DNA of 64,000 nt, taken from positions 1-64,000 of the forward strand of contig JAHDOA010000018.1 in the NCBI GenBank assembly GCA_018435055.1, given 5' to 3'. The stretch comes from Pelotomaculum sp. Its GTDB lineage: Bacteria; Bacillota; Desulfotomaculia; Desulfotomaculales; Pelotomaculaceae. The position numbers were made by a program, and so were the translations under genes. The notes below the pieces were generated by a model. That model saw nothing but the letters and a program-made list of their open reading frames with translations. It was not told the DNA's origin and did no database searches. Shown piece by piece: positions 53,007-62,868 of this stretch; the stretch's first letter is position 1; every line of letters begins with the position of its first letter.

Positions 53007-54413
53007 GTGGCGACATCCAAGGCTGATTTTATCAATGATGAGTTAATATCCGGAATGTTGGACAGGGCTAAAGCGGCCTCAAGGGAAGACACGGAAAGAA
53101 TTATTGAGAAGGCCGCCCTCGCCGGCGGCTTGACCACGGAGGAAACAGCGGTGCTGCTGCAGGCTGAAGAACCTGTGCTTTTGGATAAAATTTACCGTAC
53201 AGCGAGCCGTATTAAGGAAAAAATCTACGGCAGGCGTCTGGTATTCTTTGCTCCCCTTTATATCAGTGACTACTGCATTAATAACTGTGTCTACTGCGGT
53301 TACAGGCGGGATAATAAATTCAGCCGCCGCCAGCTCACCATGGAGGAAATCAAGGAAGAGGTAACTATACTTGAAGACATGGGGCACAAGCGCCTGGCCC
53401 TGGAGTGCGGGGAAGACCCGAAAAACTGCCCGATCGAATACGTGCTTGACTCCCTGGAAGCCATTTACTCAGTTAAAGAAAAAAACGGCAGTATCAGGCG
53501 GGTAAACGTCAACATCGCCGCGACGACGGTGGAAAACTACAGGCGCCTGAAGGAAGCCGGCATCGGCACGTATATCCTATTCCAGGAAACCTACCACAGG
53601 CCAACGTACGCGAAAATGCACCCTTCAGGGCCGAAAAGGGATTATGATTGGCATACCCTGGCGCATGACCGGGCCATGGAAGGCGGCATTGACGACGTCG
53701 GGTTTGGCGTGCTTTACGGTCTTTATGACTATAAATATGAAGTCCTGGCCACGCTCCTGCACGCTCTCCATTTGGAAGAAGTCTACGGGGTGGGGCCGCA
53801 CACCATATCAGTGCCCAGGTTGCGCCCGGCCAACGGCGTATCCATGGAAAACTTCCCTTACCTGGTATCCGACGACAAATTTAAGAAATTAATCGCAATT
53901 TTGCGCCTGGCCGTACCATATACGGGCATGATCCTCTCCACCCGTGAAAGCGCGGAGTTCCGCGACGAACTGATTAATGTTGGCATTTCACAGCTGAGCG
54001 CCGGGTCCTGTACGGGCGTCGGCGGTTACAGCAGGGAAAAGAATGGTGACGCCAACAGGGAAGAGACTCCCCAGTTCGCGGTAGACGACCATCGCGATAT
54101 TAACGAAATCATCAGCAGCATCTGCCAGTCAGGCTATATCCCCAGTTTCTGCACGGCCTGTTACCGCAGCGGGCGGACCGGTGACCGCTTTATGAGCCTG
54201 GCCAAGAGCGGCCAGATCCATAACGTCTGCCAGCCTAACGCCATACTGACCTTCAAGGAATTCCTGATGGATTATGCCACACCTGAAACCAGGGCTATCG
54301 GAGAAGAGACTATCGCCAAACACTTGAAGCTGGTTGACAGCCCTGCCGTCCGCAAGAAGGTGGAATCAAGGCTGGAAATGATTGACCGGGGTTCAAGAGA
54401 TTTTTACTTCTAA
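53007..54413 (+). CDS. hydG: [FeFe] hydrogenase maturase HydG (tyrosine lyase)
   Basis: Cleaves tyrosine to p-cresol, CO and cyanide, building an Fe(CO)2CN synthon for the H-cluster. 468 residues, GTG 53007 after GGAGTGAT. Radical SAM cysteines 90, 94 and 97 in SDYCINNCVYCGYRRDNKF; FQETYHRPTYAKMHPSGPK near 192; C-terminal auxiliary-cluster cysteines in SFCTACYRSGRTGDRFM near 382-398 and HNVCQPN. Homologous to ThiH. Completes hydF-hydE-hydG. Confidence 0.97.
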   Translation: MATSKADFINDELISGMLDRAKAASREDTERIIEKAALAGGLTTEETAVLLQAEEPVLLDKIYRTASRIKEKIYGRRLVFFAPLYISDYCINNCVYCGYRRDNKFSRRQLTMEEIKEEVTILEDMGHKRLALECGEDPKNCPIEYVLDSLEAIYSVKEKNGSIRRVNVNIAATTVENYRRLKEAGIGTYILFQETYHRPTYAKMHPSGPKRDYDWHTLAHDRAMEGGIDDVGFGVLYGLYDYKYEVLATLLHALHLEEVYGVGPHTISVPRLRPANGVSMENFPYLVSDDKFKKLIAILRLAVPYTGMILSTRESAEFRDELINVGISQLSAGSCTGVGGYSREKNGDANREETPQFAVDDHRDINEIISSICQSGYIPSFCTACYRSGRTGDRFMSLAKSGQIHNVCQPNAILTFKEFLMDYATPETRAIGEETIAKHLKLVDSPAVRKKVESRLEMIDRGSRDFYF

Positions 54414-54482
54414 ATACATTTGACAGTTCACAGCACTGGTATTATAAACAATGTGGAATTTAGTATCGAGGAGATGACAGCC

Positions 54483-54890
54483 GTGAATGGAAAGATATTT
54501 ACCCTGGACATACAGACACGGCAGAGAATGCAGTTACTGGACATCACGTCCGAAGTGGCGCGCGCTGTCTCGCAAAGCGGCGTTAAGGAAGGCACGGCGC
54601 GGATCTTTACCCTGCATACCACTGCCGGGCTTACGATCAACGAGAATGCCGATCCAACCGTGGTTGAGGACATACTTATGGAACTGGACAAAATTGTGCC
54701 TTTAAACGACGGTTACAGGCATATGGAAGGGAACTCGTCGGCGCACATCAAGTCCTCGCTTTTTGGCGTTTCCCTTTCAGTATTCGTTACCGGCGGCAAA
54801 ATAATCTTGGGGACCTGGCAAAGCATATATTTTTGCGAATTTGACGGCCCCAGACAGAGGAAGGTCCTGGTTAAAGTTACTGAAGATTAG
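54483..54890 (+). CDS. YjbQ/UPF0047 family protein
   Basis: A 135-residue protein; GAGGAG lies nine bases before GTG 54483, and longer readings into 54420 are unsupported. FTLHTTAGLTINENADPTVVEDI near 41-63, HMEGNSSAHIKSSLFG near 81-96, GTWQSIYFCEFDGPRQRKV near 111-129: the conserved His/Glu residues of the YjbQ family. E. coli YjbQ has weak thiamin-phosphate synthase activity, but the physiological role is unsettled. It lies 70 bases after hydG, a ThiH homologue, on the same strand; a link to thiazole chemistry is tempting but unproven. Confidence 0.9.
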   Translation: MNGKIFTLDIQTRQRMQLLDITSEVARAVSQSGVKEGTARIFTLHTTAGLTINENADPTVVEDILMELDKIVPLNDGYRHMEGNSSAHIKSSLFGVSLSVFVTGGKIILGTWQSIYFCEFDGPRQRKVLVKVTED

Positions 54891-54997
54891 TAGAATAGAA
54901 AGGCGCCTGGTCCAAAAATTTCGATGAATATTTACAAATTGTCAATCCCCTTGTAGTATTAGAGTAATATTACGTATAGAGGGGAGGGATAGATGCC

Positions 54998-55336
54998 GTG
55001 TCGCGCTGGCTAATTAGATGGATCCTTAATGTAACGGGGATCATTATTACTGCTAATATAGTTAATGGGTTTAATGTGACAATATTAGCGGCGATAGTGG
55101 GTTCCGTTCTTCTTGGTTTTGTCAACGCTACGATTCGTCCGGTGATTCTTCTGGTTACCCTTCCTATCAACGTTCTGACGTTGGGTTTGTTTACGCTGGT
55201 TATTAACGGCTTGATGCTGTGGTTAGTCAGCGCTGTCGTTAAAGGATTTGATATCCAGAACTTTGGTGTTGCTTTTATTGCCGCTTTGCTGATTACGGTT
55301 TTCAGTTTTTTGATCAGCTATTTTGTCAAAGATTAA
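54998..55336 (+). CDS. Phage-holin-like (YvlD-type) membrane protein
   Basis: A 112-residue membrane protein of the PF04020-type phage holin superfamily IV / YvlD group, GTG 54998 after GGGGAGGG. Four hydrophobic segments; ILAAIVGSVLLGFVNATIRPVILLVTLPINVLTLGLF (~28-64, shown in parts) and LVINGLMLWLVS are characteristic. In Bacillus relatives it is a chromosomal cell-envelope protein, not a phage lysis gene. Monocistronic, with a terminator after it. Confidence 0.85.
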   Translation: MSRWLIRWILNVTGIIITANIVNGFNVTILAAIVGSVLLGFVNATIRPVILLVTLPINVLTLGLFTLVINGLMLWLVSAVVKGFDIQNFGVAFIAALLITVFSFLISYFVKD

Positions 55337-55367
55337 CCTGTTCGCCACAGAAGCAAAAAGTATAAAG

Positions 55368-55402
55368 AAAAACCTTTTCTGTCACAAATATGCAGGCAAA
55401 AA
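55368..55402 (+). terminator. Terminator between convergent genes
   Basis: AAAACCTTTT and AAAAAGGTTTT pair across CTGTCACAAATATGCAGGC, followed by TTTT; A/T flanks on both sides suit both directions. Confidence 0.8.
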
Positions 55403-55432
55403 AGGTTTTTTTACTTATGTTTTATAGCCTTA

Positions 55433-56791
55433 TTAGTTGGTTAAGCTGCTTATTGGCGCGGGGATACGGCCACCCCGGCGGATGAAGGCAGCGGATGAAA
55501 ACGGTTTTACCGGGATTACTGGCGCCCGCCCGAGCAGGCCGCCGTATTCCACATAATCGCCGATCTTTTTATTTATTGCCGGGATTATACGTACAGCGGT
55601 CGTTTTTTTGTTAATCATACCAATCGCAGCCTCGTCCGCAATTATTGCCGCAATGGTTTCGGCGGATGTATCACCGGGCACCGCGATCATATCCAGACCC
55701 ACAGAGCACACGCAGGTCATGGCCTCCAGTTTGTCAAGGGTTAATGCCCCGGCCTCTACCGCCTGGATCATGCCCGCGTCTTCGCTAACTGGTATAAAGG
55801 CGCCCGACAGCCCGCCCACATAAGATGAAGCCATAGCGCCGCCTTTTTTTACAGCGTCGTTCAGGAGCGCCAGGGCGGCCGTTGTTCCATGTGTTCCACA
55901 GCGTTCTAGTCCCATTGATTCCAGAATCTCAGCCACACTGTCCCCAATGGTTGGGGTTGGGGCGAGCGATAAATCGACAATGCCAAAAGGGACACCCAGC
56001 TTGCGGGCGGCGGTGCGCCCCACCAGTTCGCCCATCCGGGTTATCTTGAAGGCGGTTTTTTTGATTGTTTCGGCCAGTACGCCAAAATCCCCGTTGCCTG
56101 CTGTTTCAACAGCCCTCTTTACTACACCCGGCCCGCTTACGCCAACATTAATGACGCATTCAGGCTCACCTATGCCGTGAAAAGCTCCTGCCATGAAAGG
56201 GTTGTCTTCAGGCACATTGGCGAATACCACCAGTTTGGCGCAGCCCAGGCCGTCTTTGTCAGATGTGAGTTCCGCGGTCTTTTTTACAGCCTGTCCCATC
56301 TTGTAAACAGCGTCCATGTTTATACCGGATTTTGTTGTTGCCACGTTGACCGATGAGCAAACCCGCCCGGTCTCGGCCAGCGCCTCCGGGATGCTGTCGA
56401 TCAGCCTGTGGTCCGCGTTTGTAAAACCCTTGTGCACCAGGGCTGAAAAGCCGCCGATGAAATTCACCCCTACCGCGTCCGCAGCCTTGTCAAGGGTCAT
56501 GGCAAAGCCGGTATAGTTGTCAGTGAGGCTGCTTTCCGCCACAACAGCTATCGGCGTTACGGAGATCCTTTTGTTTACAATCGGCAGGCCGTATTCTCTT
56601 TCAATATTTTCTCCCGTTTTGACCAGGCTGCCCGCCAGCCGGCAGATCTTGTCGTAAATTTTTTGCCTGGCTGCGCGTGGGTCGGGATCGGAGCAATCAC
56701 GTAGACTAATGCCCATGGTAATGGTACGGATATCCAGGTTTTCCTCCTGGACCATATTAACTGTTTCCATAATTTCCTGTAAAGTAAGCAT
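55433..56791 (-). CDS. UPF0210 (PFL family) protein
   Basis: A 452-residue protein of the UPF0210/DUF711 family. Marks: [17 protein letters not shown] near 17-33, [14 protein letters not shown] near 109, [21 protein letters not shown] near 338 and [24 protein letters not shown] near 382. A crystal structure of a pneumococcal member exists, with a fold related to pyruvate formate-lyase, but no reaction has been established and the glycyl-radical motif is absent. It lies just downstream of the ACT-domain gene, a pairing conserved in Firmicutes. Confidence 0.9.
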   Translation of the reverse strand: MLTLQEIMETVNMVQEENLDIRTITMGISLRDCSDPDPRAARQKIYDKICRLAGSLVKTGENIEREYGLPIVNKRISVTPIAVVAESSLTDNYTGFAMTLDKAADAVGVNFIGGFSALVHKGFTNADHRLIDSIPEALAETGRVCSSVNVATTKSGINMDAVYKMGQAVKKTAELTSDKDGLGCAKLVVFANVPEDNPFMAGAFHGIGEPECVINVGVSGPGVVKRAVETAGNGDFGVLAETIKKTAFKITRMGELVGRTAARKLGVPFGIVDLSLAPTPTIGDSVAEILESMGLERCGTHGTTAALALLNDAVKKGGAMASSYVGGLSGAFIPVSEDAGMIQAVEAGALTLDKLEAMTCVCSVGLDMIAVPGDTSAETIAAIIADEAAIGMINKKTTAVRIIPAINKKIGDYVEYGGLLGRAPVIPVKPFSSAAFIRRGGRIPAPISSLTN

Positions 56792-56806
56792 GAAAAGCCT
56801 CCCTGG

Positions 56807-57112
56807 TTATATCCTGTGCATAAAATTAAATACATCCTCGTGCTGAGCGTCAATCCTGACGCCGATTTCCCGGCCCTTTTCGGCAAGTTTGTCTCTAAGG
56901 GCAATCATATCTTTAACGCTCTCACTCATATCGGCGACCATGACCATTACCAGATACTCCTGAAGGATGGTCTGACTGATGTCAAGTATGTTGATCTTAT
57001 TGGAAGCGAGCACCTGGGCTACGGCAGCGATAATGCCCACCTTGTCCGGACCGATTACAGTAACGATAATCCTGTTTCCTTCAGTGTCTTCTTTTATATT
57101 TTTTGAAATCAT
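56807..57112 (-). CDS. ACT domain protein, UPF0237
   Basis: A 101-residue protein, GGGGGAC nine bases before ATG 57112. Core RIIVTVIGPDKVGIIAAVAQVLASNKINILDIS (~13-45, split here for length) is a single ACT domain of the UPF0237 family, followed by LVMVMVADMSESVKDM. Likely a small-ligand sensor, probably for an amino acid or for the UPF0210 partner. The 15-base gap to the UPF0210 gene indicates one transcript. Confidence 0.9.
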   Translation of the reverse strand: MISKNIKEDTEGNRIIVTVIGPDKVGIIAAVAQVLASNKINILDISQTILQEYLVMVMVADMSESVKDMIALRDKLAEKGREIGVRIDAQHEDVFNFMHRI

Positions 57113-57270
57113 AGTGTTTGTCCCCCTGATAAAAAAATTAAAGCTGTCCGGCAGCTTCACTTTTGAAAAAGACCTTAAAGGGCTTTAATCATGAAATAAT
57201 ATTAACTTTGCGCAAGAGAAAAGTCAAACCTTTTTGCCGTTGTGGTTTTATTGCCTGGCTACAGGAGCGG

Positions 57271-58260
57271 TTATCTTTTCGGGACAGGAATTATTTCACC
57301 AGGGTTATAAAAATGCGCTTTGAAGGTATCAAAATCCCAGCCCTTAAAGAAGCTATCAGCCGCCTGTCTTCCGGACATAAACAGTTTTTCTTTATGTTCG
57401 CTAATAATGTCAAAATCAGTTGCCTTTATCCCCAGGGAGGGAATGGCTATTGTCCGCACAGCACTTTTGGGGTCTATTTCAAAAAGCCTGTCGTGCGCTT
57501 CCAGCATGGTCGTCAGCGTTGCTTTAAACAAGTCGAACGGGTTTGTAATTCGTAAAGGATTAATGCTGTCGGGCTCAATTATTTTAAAACCGAGGGTAGG
57601 CCAGTGGGGCGCCTTTTCCCGATCAAAAATCCATACCGGGAAATTGCTTAATACCCCGCCATCTATGATGTAACTGTAACGCTTTAGTTTTTTGGTGTCA
57701 AAATATGCCAGGGTGTAAGGCTCGAAAAAAAACGGCAGATTTGCGCTCATCCGCACTGCTGAAGCGACATCAAGGTCATCTGGATGGATATTATAGCCTT
57801 TAATATCGTGGGGCAGCCGTAAAAGCTTCCGCTGCGAAACATCGGTCGCTATTACAACCAGCTTGTAACGGCATTTGCTGTCGTTTTCGAAATCTTTCAA
57901 TACAAGGTCCTTAAAGGTGTGAATTCCCTTGTCGGCCAGTACCTGTCTTATCCAGTTTTCGAGAAAGACGCCCCGGTATAGACCATTTTTAAACCAGAGC
58001 CTAAAAGGGAGGCCCAGGTAAGGTATCTGTCCTAGCCAATCTTTATCCTTGAATTTTTTAAAATCGAGATCCCACACCAGCTCCTTGATTTCATCAGCTG
58101 TATAGCCTGCGGCGATGAATGAAGCAATGATGGCCCCCGCGGATGTGCCGGCGACATTTACCCAGGCATATCCTCTTTTCTCGGCCTCATGAAGGGCGCC
58201 AAGTATGGCAAAAGCTTTGACACCGCCGCCTTCAAATATACCGTTAGCCGGTATTGTCAA
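57271..58260 (-). CDS. Patatin-like phospholipase
   Basis: A 329-residue cytoplasmic serine lipase-like protein. GGGGGTGAT precedes TTG 58260; GTG 58269 adds three residues. Oxyanion loop FEGGGVKAFAILGALHEAE near 9-27, nucleophile serine in NVAGTSAGAIIASF near 35-48, catalytic Asp in IIDGGVLSNFPVWIFDR near 195. No signal peptide or membrane segment. Substrate unknown, probably membrane or storage lipid esters. Monocistronic. Confidence 0.93.
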   Translation of the reverse strand: MTIPANGIFEGGGVKAFAILGALHEAEKRGYAWVNVAGTSAGAIIASFIAAGYTADEIKELVWDLDFKKFKDKDWLGQIPYLGLPFRLWFKNGLYRGVFLENWIRQVLADKGIHTFKDLVLKDFENDSKCRYKLVVIATDVSQRKLLRLPHDIKGYNIHPDDLDVASAVRMSANLPFFFEPYTLAYFDTKKLKRYSYIIDGGVLSNFPVWIFDREKAPHWPTLGFKIIEPDSINPLRITNPFDLFKATLTTMLEAHDRLFEIDPKSAVRTIAIPSLGIKATDFDIISEHKEKLFMSGRQAADSFFKGWDFDTFKAHFYNPGEIIPVPKR

Positions 58261-58423
58261 TTTAATCACCCCCGAATATAAGTTATTTTGGGAGTGATTG
58301 AAAAGTTACAGTTAAAAAGAGCCAGTCGAATTTTATGGTTGCCCTCACACGTCATTTTTCTTGTAAGTCCGCATTTGTTTGATCGGATTTTGGGTGGAAT
58401 GGTTCAAATTGCTAAAAAAGCTA

Positions 58424-58452
58424 TTGACTGAACACCTGTTCGCTGCTAGTAT
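58424..58452 (+). promoter_or_regulatory. Promoter of small gene at 58488
   Basis: TTGACT (58424-58429), 17-base spacer, TAGTAT (58447-58452), with the start codon 35 bases further on. Confidence 0.65.
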
Positions 58453-58487
58453 ATAAGCAAACATATGTGCGGCCAGGGGGTATAGTT

Positions 58488-58661
58488 ATGGATAGAACAT
58501 TGAACAAAGATAACGGCTTCATGAAAACAGCCGGGTATTGCAGTTTTGCCGACAGGGTACTTGGTTGGCTGGAAAATGATGATACCGAGTTTGAAAAAAT
58601 CTTCGGATACAGTATCTGTTTGACTGCTGCAACATACATTATCGCGCGTCTCTTTATATAA
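58488..58661 (+). CDS. Small hypothetical protein, 57 aa
   Basis: AGGGGGT lies seven bases before ATG 58488. The N-terminus is polar (MDRTLNKDNGFMKTAGYC), the middle acidic (WLENDDTEFEKIFG) and the end hydrophobic (SICLTAATYIIARLFI), possibly one membrane helix. No family recognised. It has a good promoter and ribosome site, so expression is likely. Confidence 0.6.
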   Translation: MDRTLNKDNGFMKTAGYCSFADRVLGWLENDDTEFEKIFGYSICLTAATYIIARLFI

Positions 58662-58814
58662 TCCTCGCTGCTAATGCACAATATGGTTATGGACAGTGGG
58701 CCGATAGATATTTCTTGTTTTTACCCACATCCATGCCCCTGTGAATTATTATTTCGCCTTGCATATTTCGGGTAATGCAGGCAACAATAAATAGGAATTC
58801 TGGTAAAAGCAAAA

Positions 58815-58837
58815 GACCTCCGAAAACCCCGGAGGCC
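58815..58837 (-). terminator. Terminator of tRNA-Leu
   Basis: On the minus strand GGCCTCCG pairs with CGGAGGTC (one G-T pair) around GGGTTTT, then TTTTGCTTTT. Confidence 0.88.
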
Positions 58838-58847
58838 TTGATTTCAT

Positions 58848-58934
58848 TGGTGCGGCAGAAAGGACTTGAACCTTCACACCCTTGCGGGCACAAGAACCTG
58901 AATCTTGCGCGTCTGCCAATTCCGCCACTGCCGC
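58848..58934 (-). tRNA. tRNA-Leu (anticodon CAG)
   Basis: 87 bases on the minus strand, GCGGCAG...CTGCCGC-A-CCA. Anticodon stem CAAGA/TCTTG with loop TTCAGGT gives CAG. Long variable arm (TGCCCGCAAGGGTGTG) as in class II tRNA-Leu; CCA is encoded. Confidence 0.95.
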
Positions 58935-59140
58935 TTGACAAAATTACTTATATCCTGTCCGTAAACCGCATTAATAAATATAGCATAACGAAACACCCTC
59001 TGTCAATAATTCCGGCAGCCGAAAATATTTTTACATCAGGAAAATAAGGGATGTCTAAACGGCAGCATATCAAATTAAATAACCACAACAAAATAATTCA
59101 CTCTAACACGGGAGATATTATTGGGTGAAGGAGGATGAAT

Positions 59141-59287
59141 ATGGGCAGAAAAATAAAAGGGTTTGTTAAATCATGCGGAGGAAACGACACGTCAAAAACC
59201 GGATATCAGGAACTGTGGCACACCGGCCGGGCACACAATAAAAAAATGAAAGGCAAAATTAAGGGCATTAACAGGCCCAGCGTTTAG
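59141..59287 (+). CDS. Small basic hypothetical protein, 48 aa
   Basis: GAAGGAGG ends six bases before ATG 59141 (an ATG at 59135 abuts it). The product is strongly basic: GRKIKGFVKSCGGND at the start, YQELWHTGRAHNKKMKGKIKG in the middle (given here in part), ending NRPSV. No membrane segment. Not recognised; a nucleic-acid-binding or small spore protein is possible, but nothing shows it. Confidence 0.6.
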   Translation: MGRKIKGFVKSCGGNDTSKTGYQELWHTGRAHNKKMKGKIKGINRPSV

Positions 59288-59328
59288 AACAGACTTCCTC
59301 ATTACCGGTTATATAATCTAAAAACAAT

Positions 59329-59363
59329 AAACAGCATGATTTCATATCGAAACCATGCTGTTT
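59329..59363 (-). terminator. Terminator of tRNA-Pro/tRNA-Glu unit
   Basis: AAACAGCATG/CATGCTGTTT, 10 base pairs, 9 bases beyond the tRNA-Glu CCA. On the minus strand it is followed by ATTGTTTTT. Confidence 0.85.
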
Positions 59364-59371
59364 TATGCTGT

Positions 59372-59447
59372 TGGTGACCCCACCGGGATTCGAACCCGGG
59401 TTACCGCCGTGAAAGGGCGGTGTCTTAGACCACTTGACCATGGGGCC
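59372..59447 (-). tRNA. tRNA-Glu (anticodon TTC)
   Basis: 76 bases on the minus strand, GGCCCCA...TGGGGTC-A-CCA. Anticodon loop CTTTCAC gives TTC; T-loop GGGTTCGAATCCC. It serves translation and also HemA-dependent heme synthesis. Three bases separate it from tRNA-Pro, so both come from one transcript. Confidence 0.96.
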
Positions 59448-59450
59448 TGG

Positions 59451-59528
59451 TGGTCGGGATGGAGGGATTCGAACCCCCGGCCTCTTGCTCCCAAGGCAAG
59501 CGCGCTAGCCAAACTGCGCTACATCCCG
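59451..59528 (-). tRNA. tRNA-Pro (anticodon TGG)
   Basis: 78 bases on the minus strand, CGGGATG...CATCCCG-A-CCA. Anticodon stem CTTGC/GCAAG with loop CTTGGGA gives TGG. CCA encoded. Its acceptor and T-stem differ from the tRNA fragment at 4333-4355, so it is not that element's target. Confidence 0.95.
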
Positions 59529-59595
59529 CTAAATCATGCAAATAAAATTATAACTTACCGGGAAAAACGCGTCAAGTTATAACTTTGGGCGCTCT

Positions 59596-59624
59596 ATAAA
59601 AAAAATGTCCAGCTTGCGCTGGAC
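59596..59624 (-). terminator. Terminator of gap
   Basis: On the minus strand GTCCAGC-GCAA-GCTGGAC then ATTTTTTTTTATAG, about 150 bases after the gap stop. Confidence 0.9.
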
Positions 59625-59775
59625 GGGGAGAGATAGAACTCACCAAAGCGGAGTACCCATATTATGCGCCATTTAGAAACATATTATACGGTAAAAGACC
59701 GGTAAATTATCTCATTGTAATAAATGAATAAAATGAAAGAAAAAAATACTGCCCGTGCTCTTAAACCGGAATGAT

Positions 59776-61105
<1,330 letters not shown>

Positions 61106-62632
61106 ATGCATCCGTTTATTCAACCGATTCAAGCCTCAAAAATGTTTGTTAATCCAGGCTTAAAACAGTTGCGGGAAATGGCTGCCGCCGAAGAGAAAAC
61201 AACACGTTACGGCAGCGCCAGCTTCATTTCGAAAGTAAGGAGCCGGAGCGCAAAAAGCACATACATACTTGACGGCAGCTACCTGGGGGTAGACCAACAT
61301 GGTATACCCCTCTCAGAAGAAAAAGAAATAGCATCCAGGGTTTATGAGTATCTGAGAAAAAAAGAGGTAATCAGCCTAACCCGTCAACTGGGCAATAACC
61401 CCCAGTTTAACCTGAATTGCAGGTTATACATAACAAAGGAGTATGCCCGCATCCCGCTTATGTGGCACGACATGCTTTTCGATCCTGACCCATCTAAATC
61501 TGAGCCGGATCTGATCAGCGTACATGTGCCGGAATGGCCGGAGCGGGTTATTTTTGTGCACCCCGAAGCAGGCATAACCTTTATCCTTGGCACTGACTAT
61601 TTTGGCGAAGTAAAAAAATCATTTTTGAGAATGGCGTTATATGTGTGGAAAAAACGGGGCGGCCTGGGCTTTCACGCAGGCAGCAAAGTTTTAAGAGTTC
61701 GTACCGCTAAAGGCGCCCTTGAGGATATCGGCTTTATATTGTTTGGCCTGAGCGGAACAGGCAAAACTACCCTGACCATTCACGACCACGGGATGACCGG
61801 TGAGGAGAAGGTTTTTATCAGGCAGGATGATATGGTTATGATGGATGAAAGGGGATTCTGCTACGGCACGGAGAACGGCTTTTACATTAAAACTGAGGGA
61901 TTGGATCCAACCCAGAAGGTTTTATACGACGCCGCCATATCCCCCAACGCTATCCTGGAAAACATCAAAGTCCACGACGACGGTAGTGTGGACTTCACCA
62001 ACTCCGAGCTTACCACAAATGGGCGAACGGTGATTAAAAGGTCTGAAGTAGCCAACACGGACAACAGGATAGACCTTGACAAAGCAAACCGGATCGTATT
62101 TATTACCAGAAGGGACGATATTATTCCAACTGTAGCAAAATTAAACCCGGAACAAGCAGCGGCATATTTCATGCTGGGCGAGTCAATTGAGACTTCCGCC
62201 GGGGATCCGACACGCGCTGGAGAATCCAAGCGTGAGGTGGGGACAAATCCTTTCATGATTGGCAAGGAGTCAGATGAAGGGAACAGGCTATTGAGCATTC
62301 TCAGAAAAAACCCTGATATTGAATGCTACCTGTTGAACACTGGAAGCATAGGCAAAGGCGGTAAAAAACCGAGTGAAAAGATCTCTATCAAAATTTCGAC
62401 CACCTTGATGAAACACATCGCCAAAGGTGACATCAGGTGGGCTATTGATCCGGACTGGCACTATCAGGTACCTGTGGAGATGCCGGAAATTGACATAGCC
62501 GGATACAACCCGATAAATTATTTTGATAAAATAGATTATCAGAACCGCGTTGCAAAATTACGCGCGGAGCGGCTCTGCTGGCTGAATAAATATAAAGGAC
62601 TGAAAGAAGAGATAATCAATGCAATAAAATAA
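61106..62632 (+). CDS. pckA: Phosphoenolpyruvate carboxykinase (ATP type)
   Basis: Interconverts oxaloacetate and PEP with ATP, for gluconeogenesis or anaplerosis. TTGGGGGG leads to ATG 61106 (508 aa). HVPEWPERVIFVHPEAGITFILGTDYFGE near 131-159 (in parts) is the substrate region, GLSGTGKTTLT (214-224) the P-loop of ATP-dependent PEPCK, and FITRRDDIIPTVAKL near 331 the Arg-containing oxaloacetate loop. Transcribed away from gap, so the two directions of central carbon flow share a regulatory region. No terminator was identified downstream. Confidence 0.93.
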   Translation: MHPFIQPIQASKMFVNPGLKQLREMAAAEEKTTRYGSASFISKVRSRSAKSTYILDGSYLGVDQHGIPLSEEKEIASRVYEYLRKKEVISLTRQLGNNPQFNLNCRLYITKEYARIPLMWHDMLFDPDPSKSEPDLISVHVPEWPERVIFVHPEAGITFILGTDYFGEVKKSFLRMALYVWKKRGGLGFHAGSKVLRVRTAKGALEDIGFILFGLSGTGKTTLTIHDHGMTGEEKVFIRQDDMVMMDERGFCYGTENGFYIKTEGLDPTQKVLYDAAISPNAILENIKVHDDGSVDFTNSELTTNGRTVIKRSEVANTDNRIDLDKANRIVFITRRDDIIPTVAKLNPEQAAAYFMLGESIETSAGDPTRAGESKREVGTNPFMIGKESDEGNRLLSILRKNPDIECYLLNTGSIGKGGKKPSEKISIKISTTLMKHIAKGDIRWAIDPDWHYQVPVEMPEIDIAGYNPINYFDKIDYQNRVAKLRAERLCWLNKYKGLKEEIINAIK

Positions 62633-62868
62633 CGCCTGTGCTTCCTTAAACTTGGATCCGGTAAGTAACTCCCGTTTTTTTATTCGAGGTGAAGTAACCA
62701 CCCAATAAAAGGAATTAAGCTCACATTATACCTGGTAATTATTAAATCAAATAACATTGATTTTCCCTTAGCAAAGAGTTGAGCTTATAGTGCTGTTGAA
62801 AAGGGTGCCTCAAACAAGCCGGGGCCATTCCGGGAGTAAAATATCACTATTATTTAACTTATGTGCTA

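Noticed and set aside
54998-55336. Prophage lysis region because of the holin-like protein
   Set aside because: The family is a chromosomal YvlD-type membrane protein in Firmicutes; no endolysin or other phage genes are nearby.
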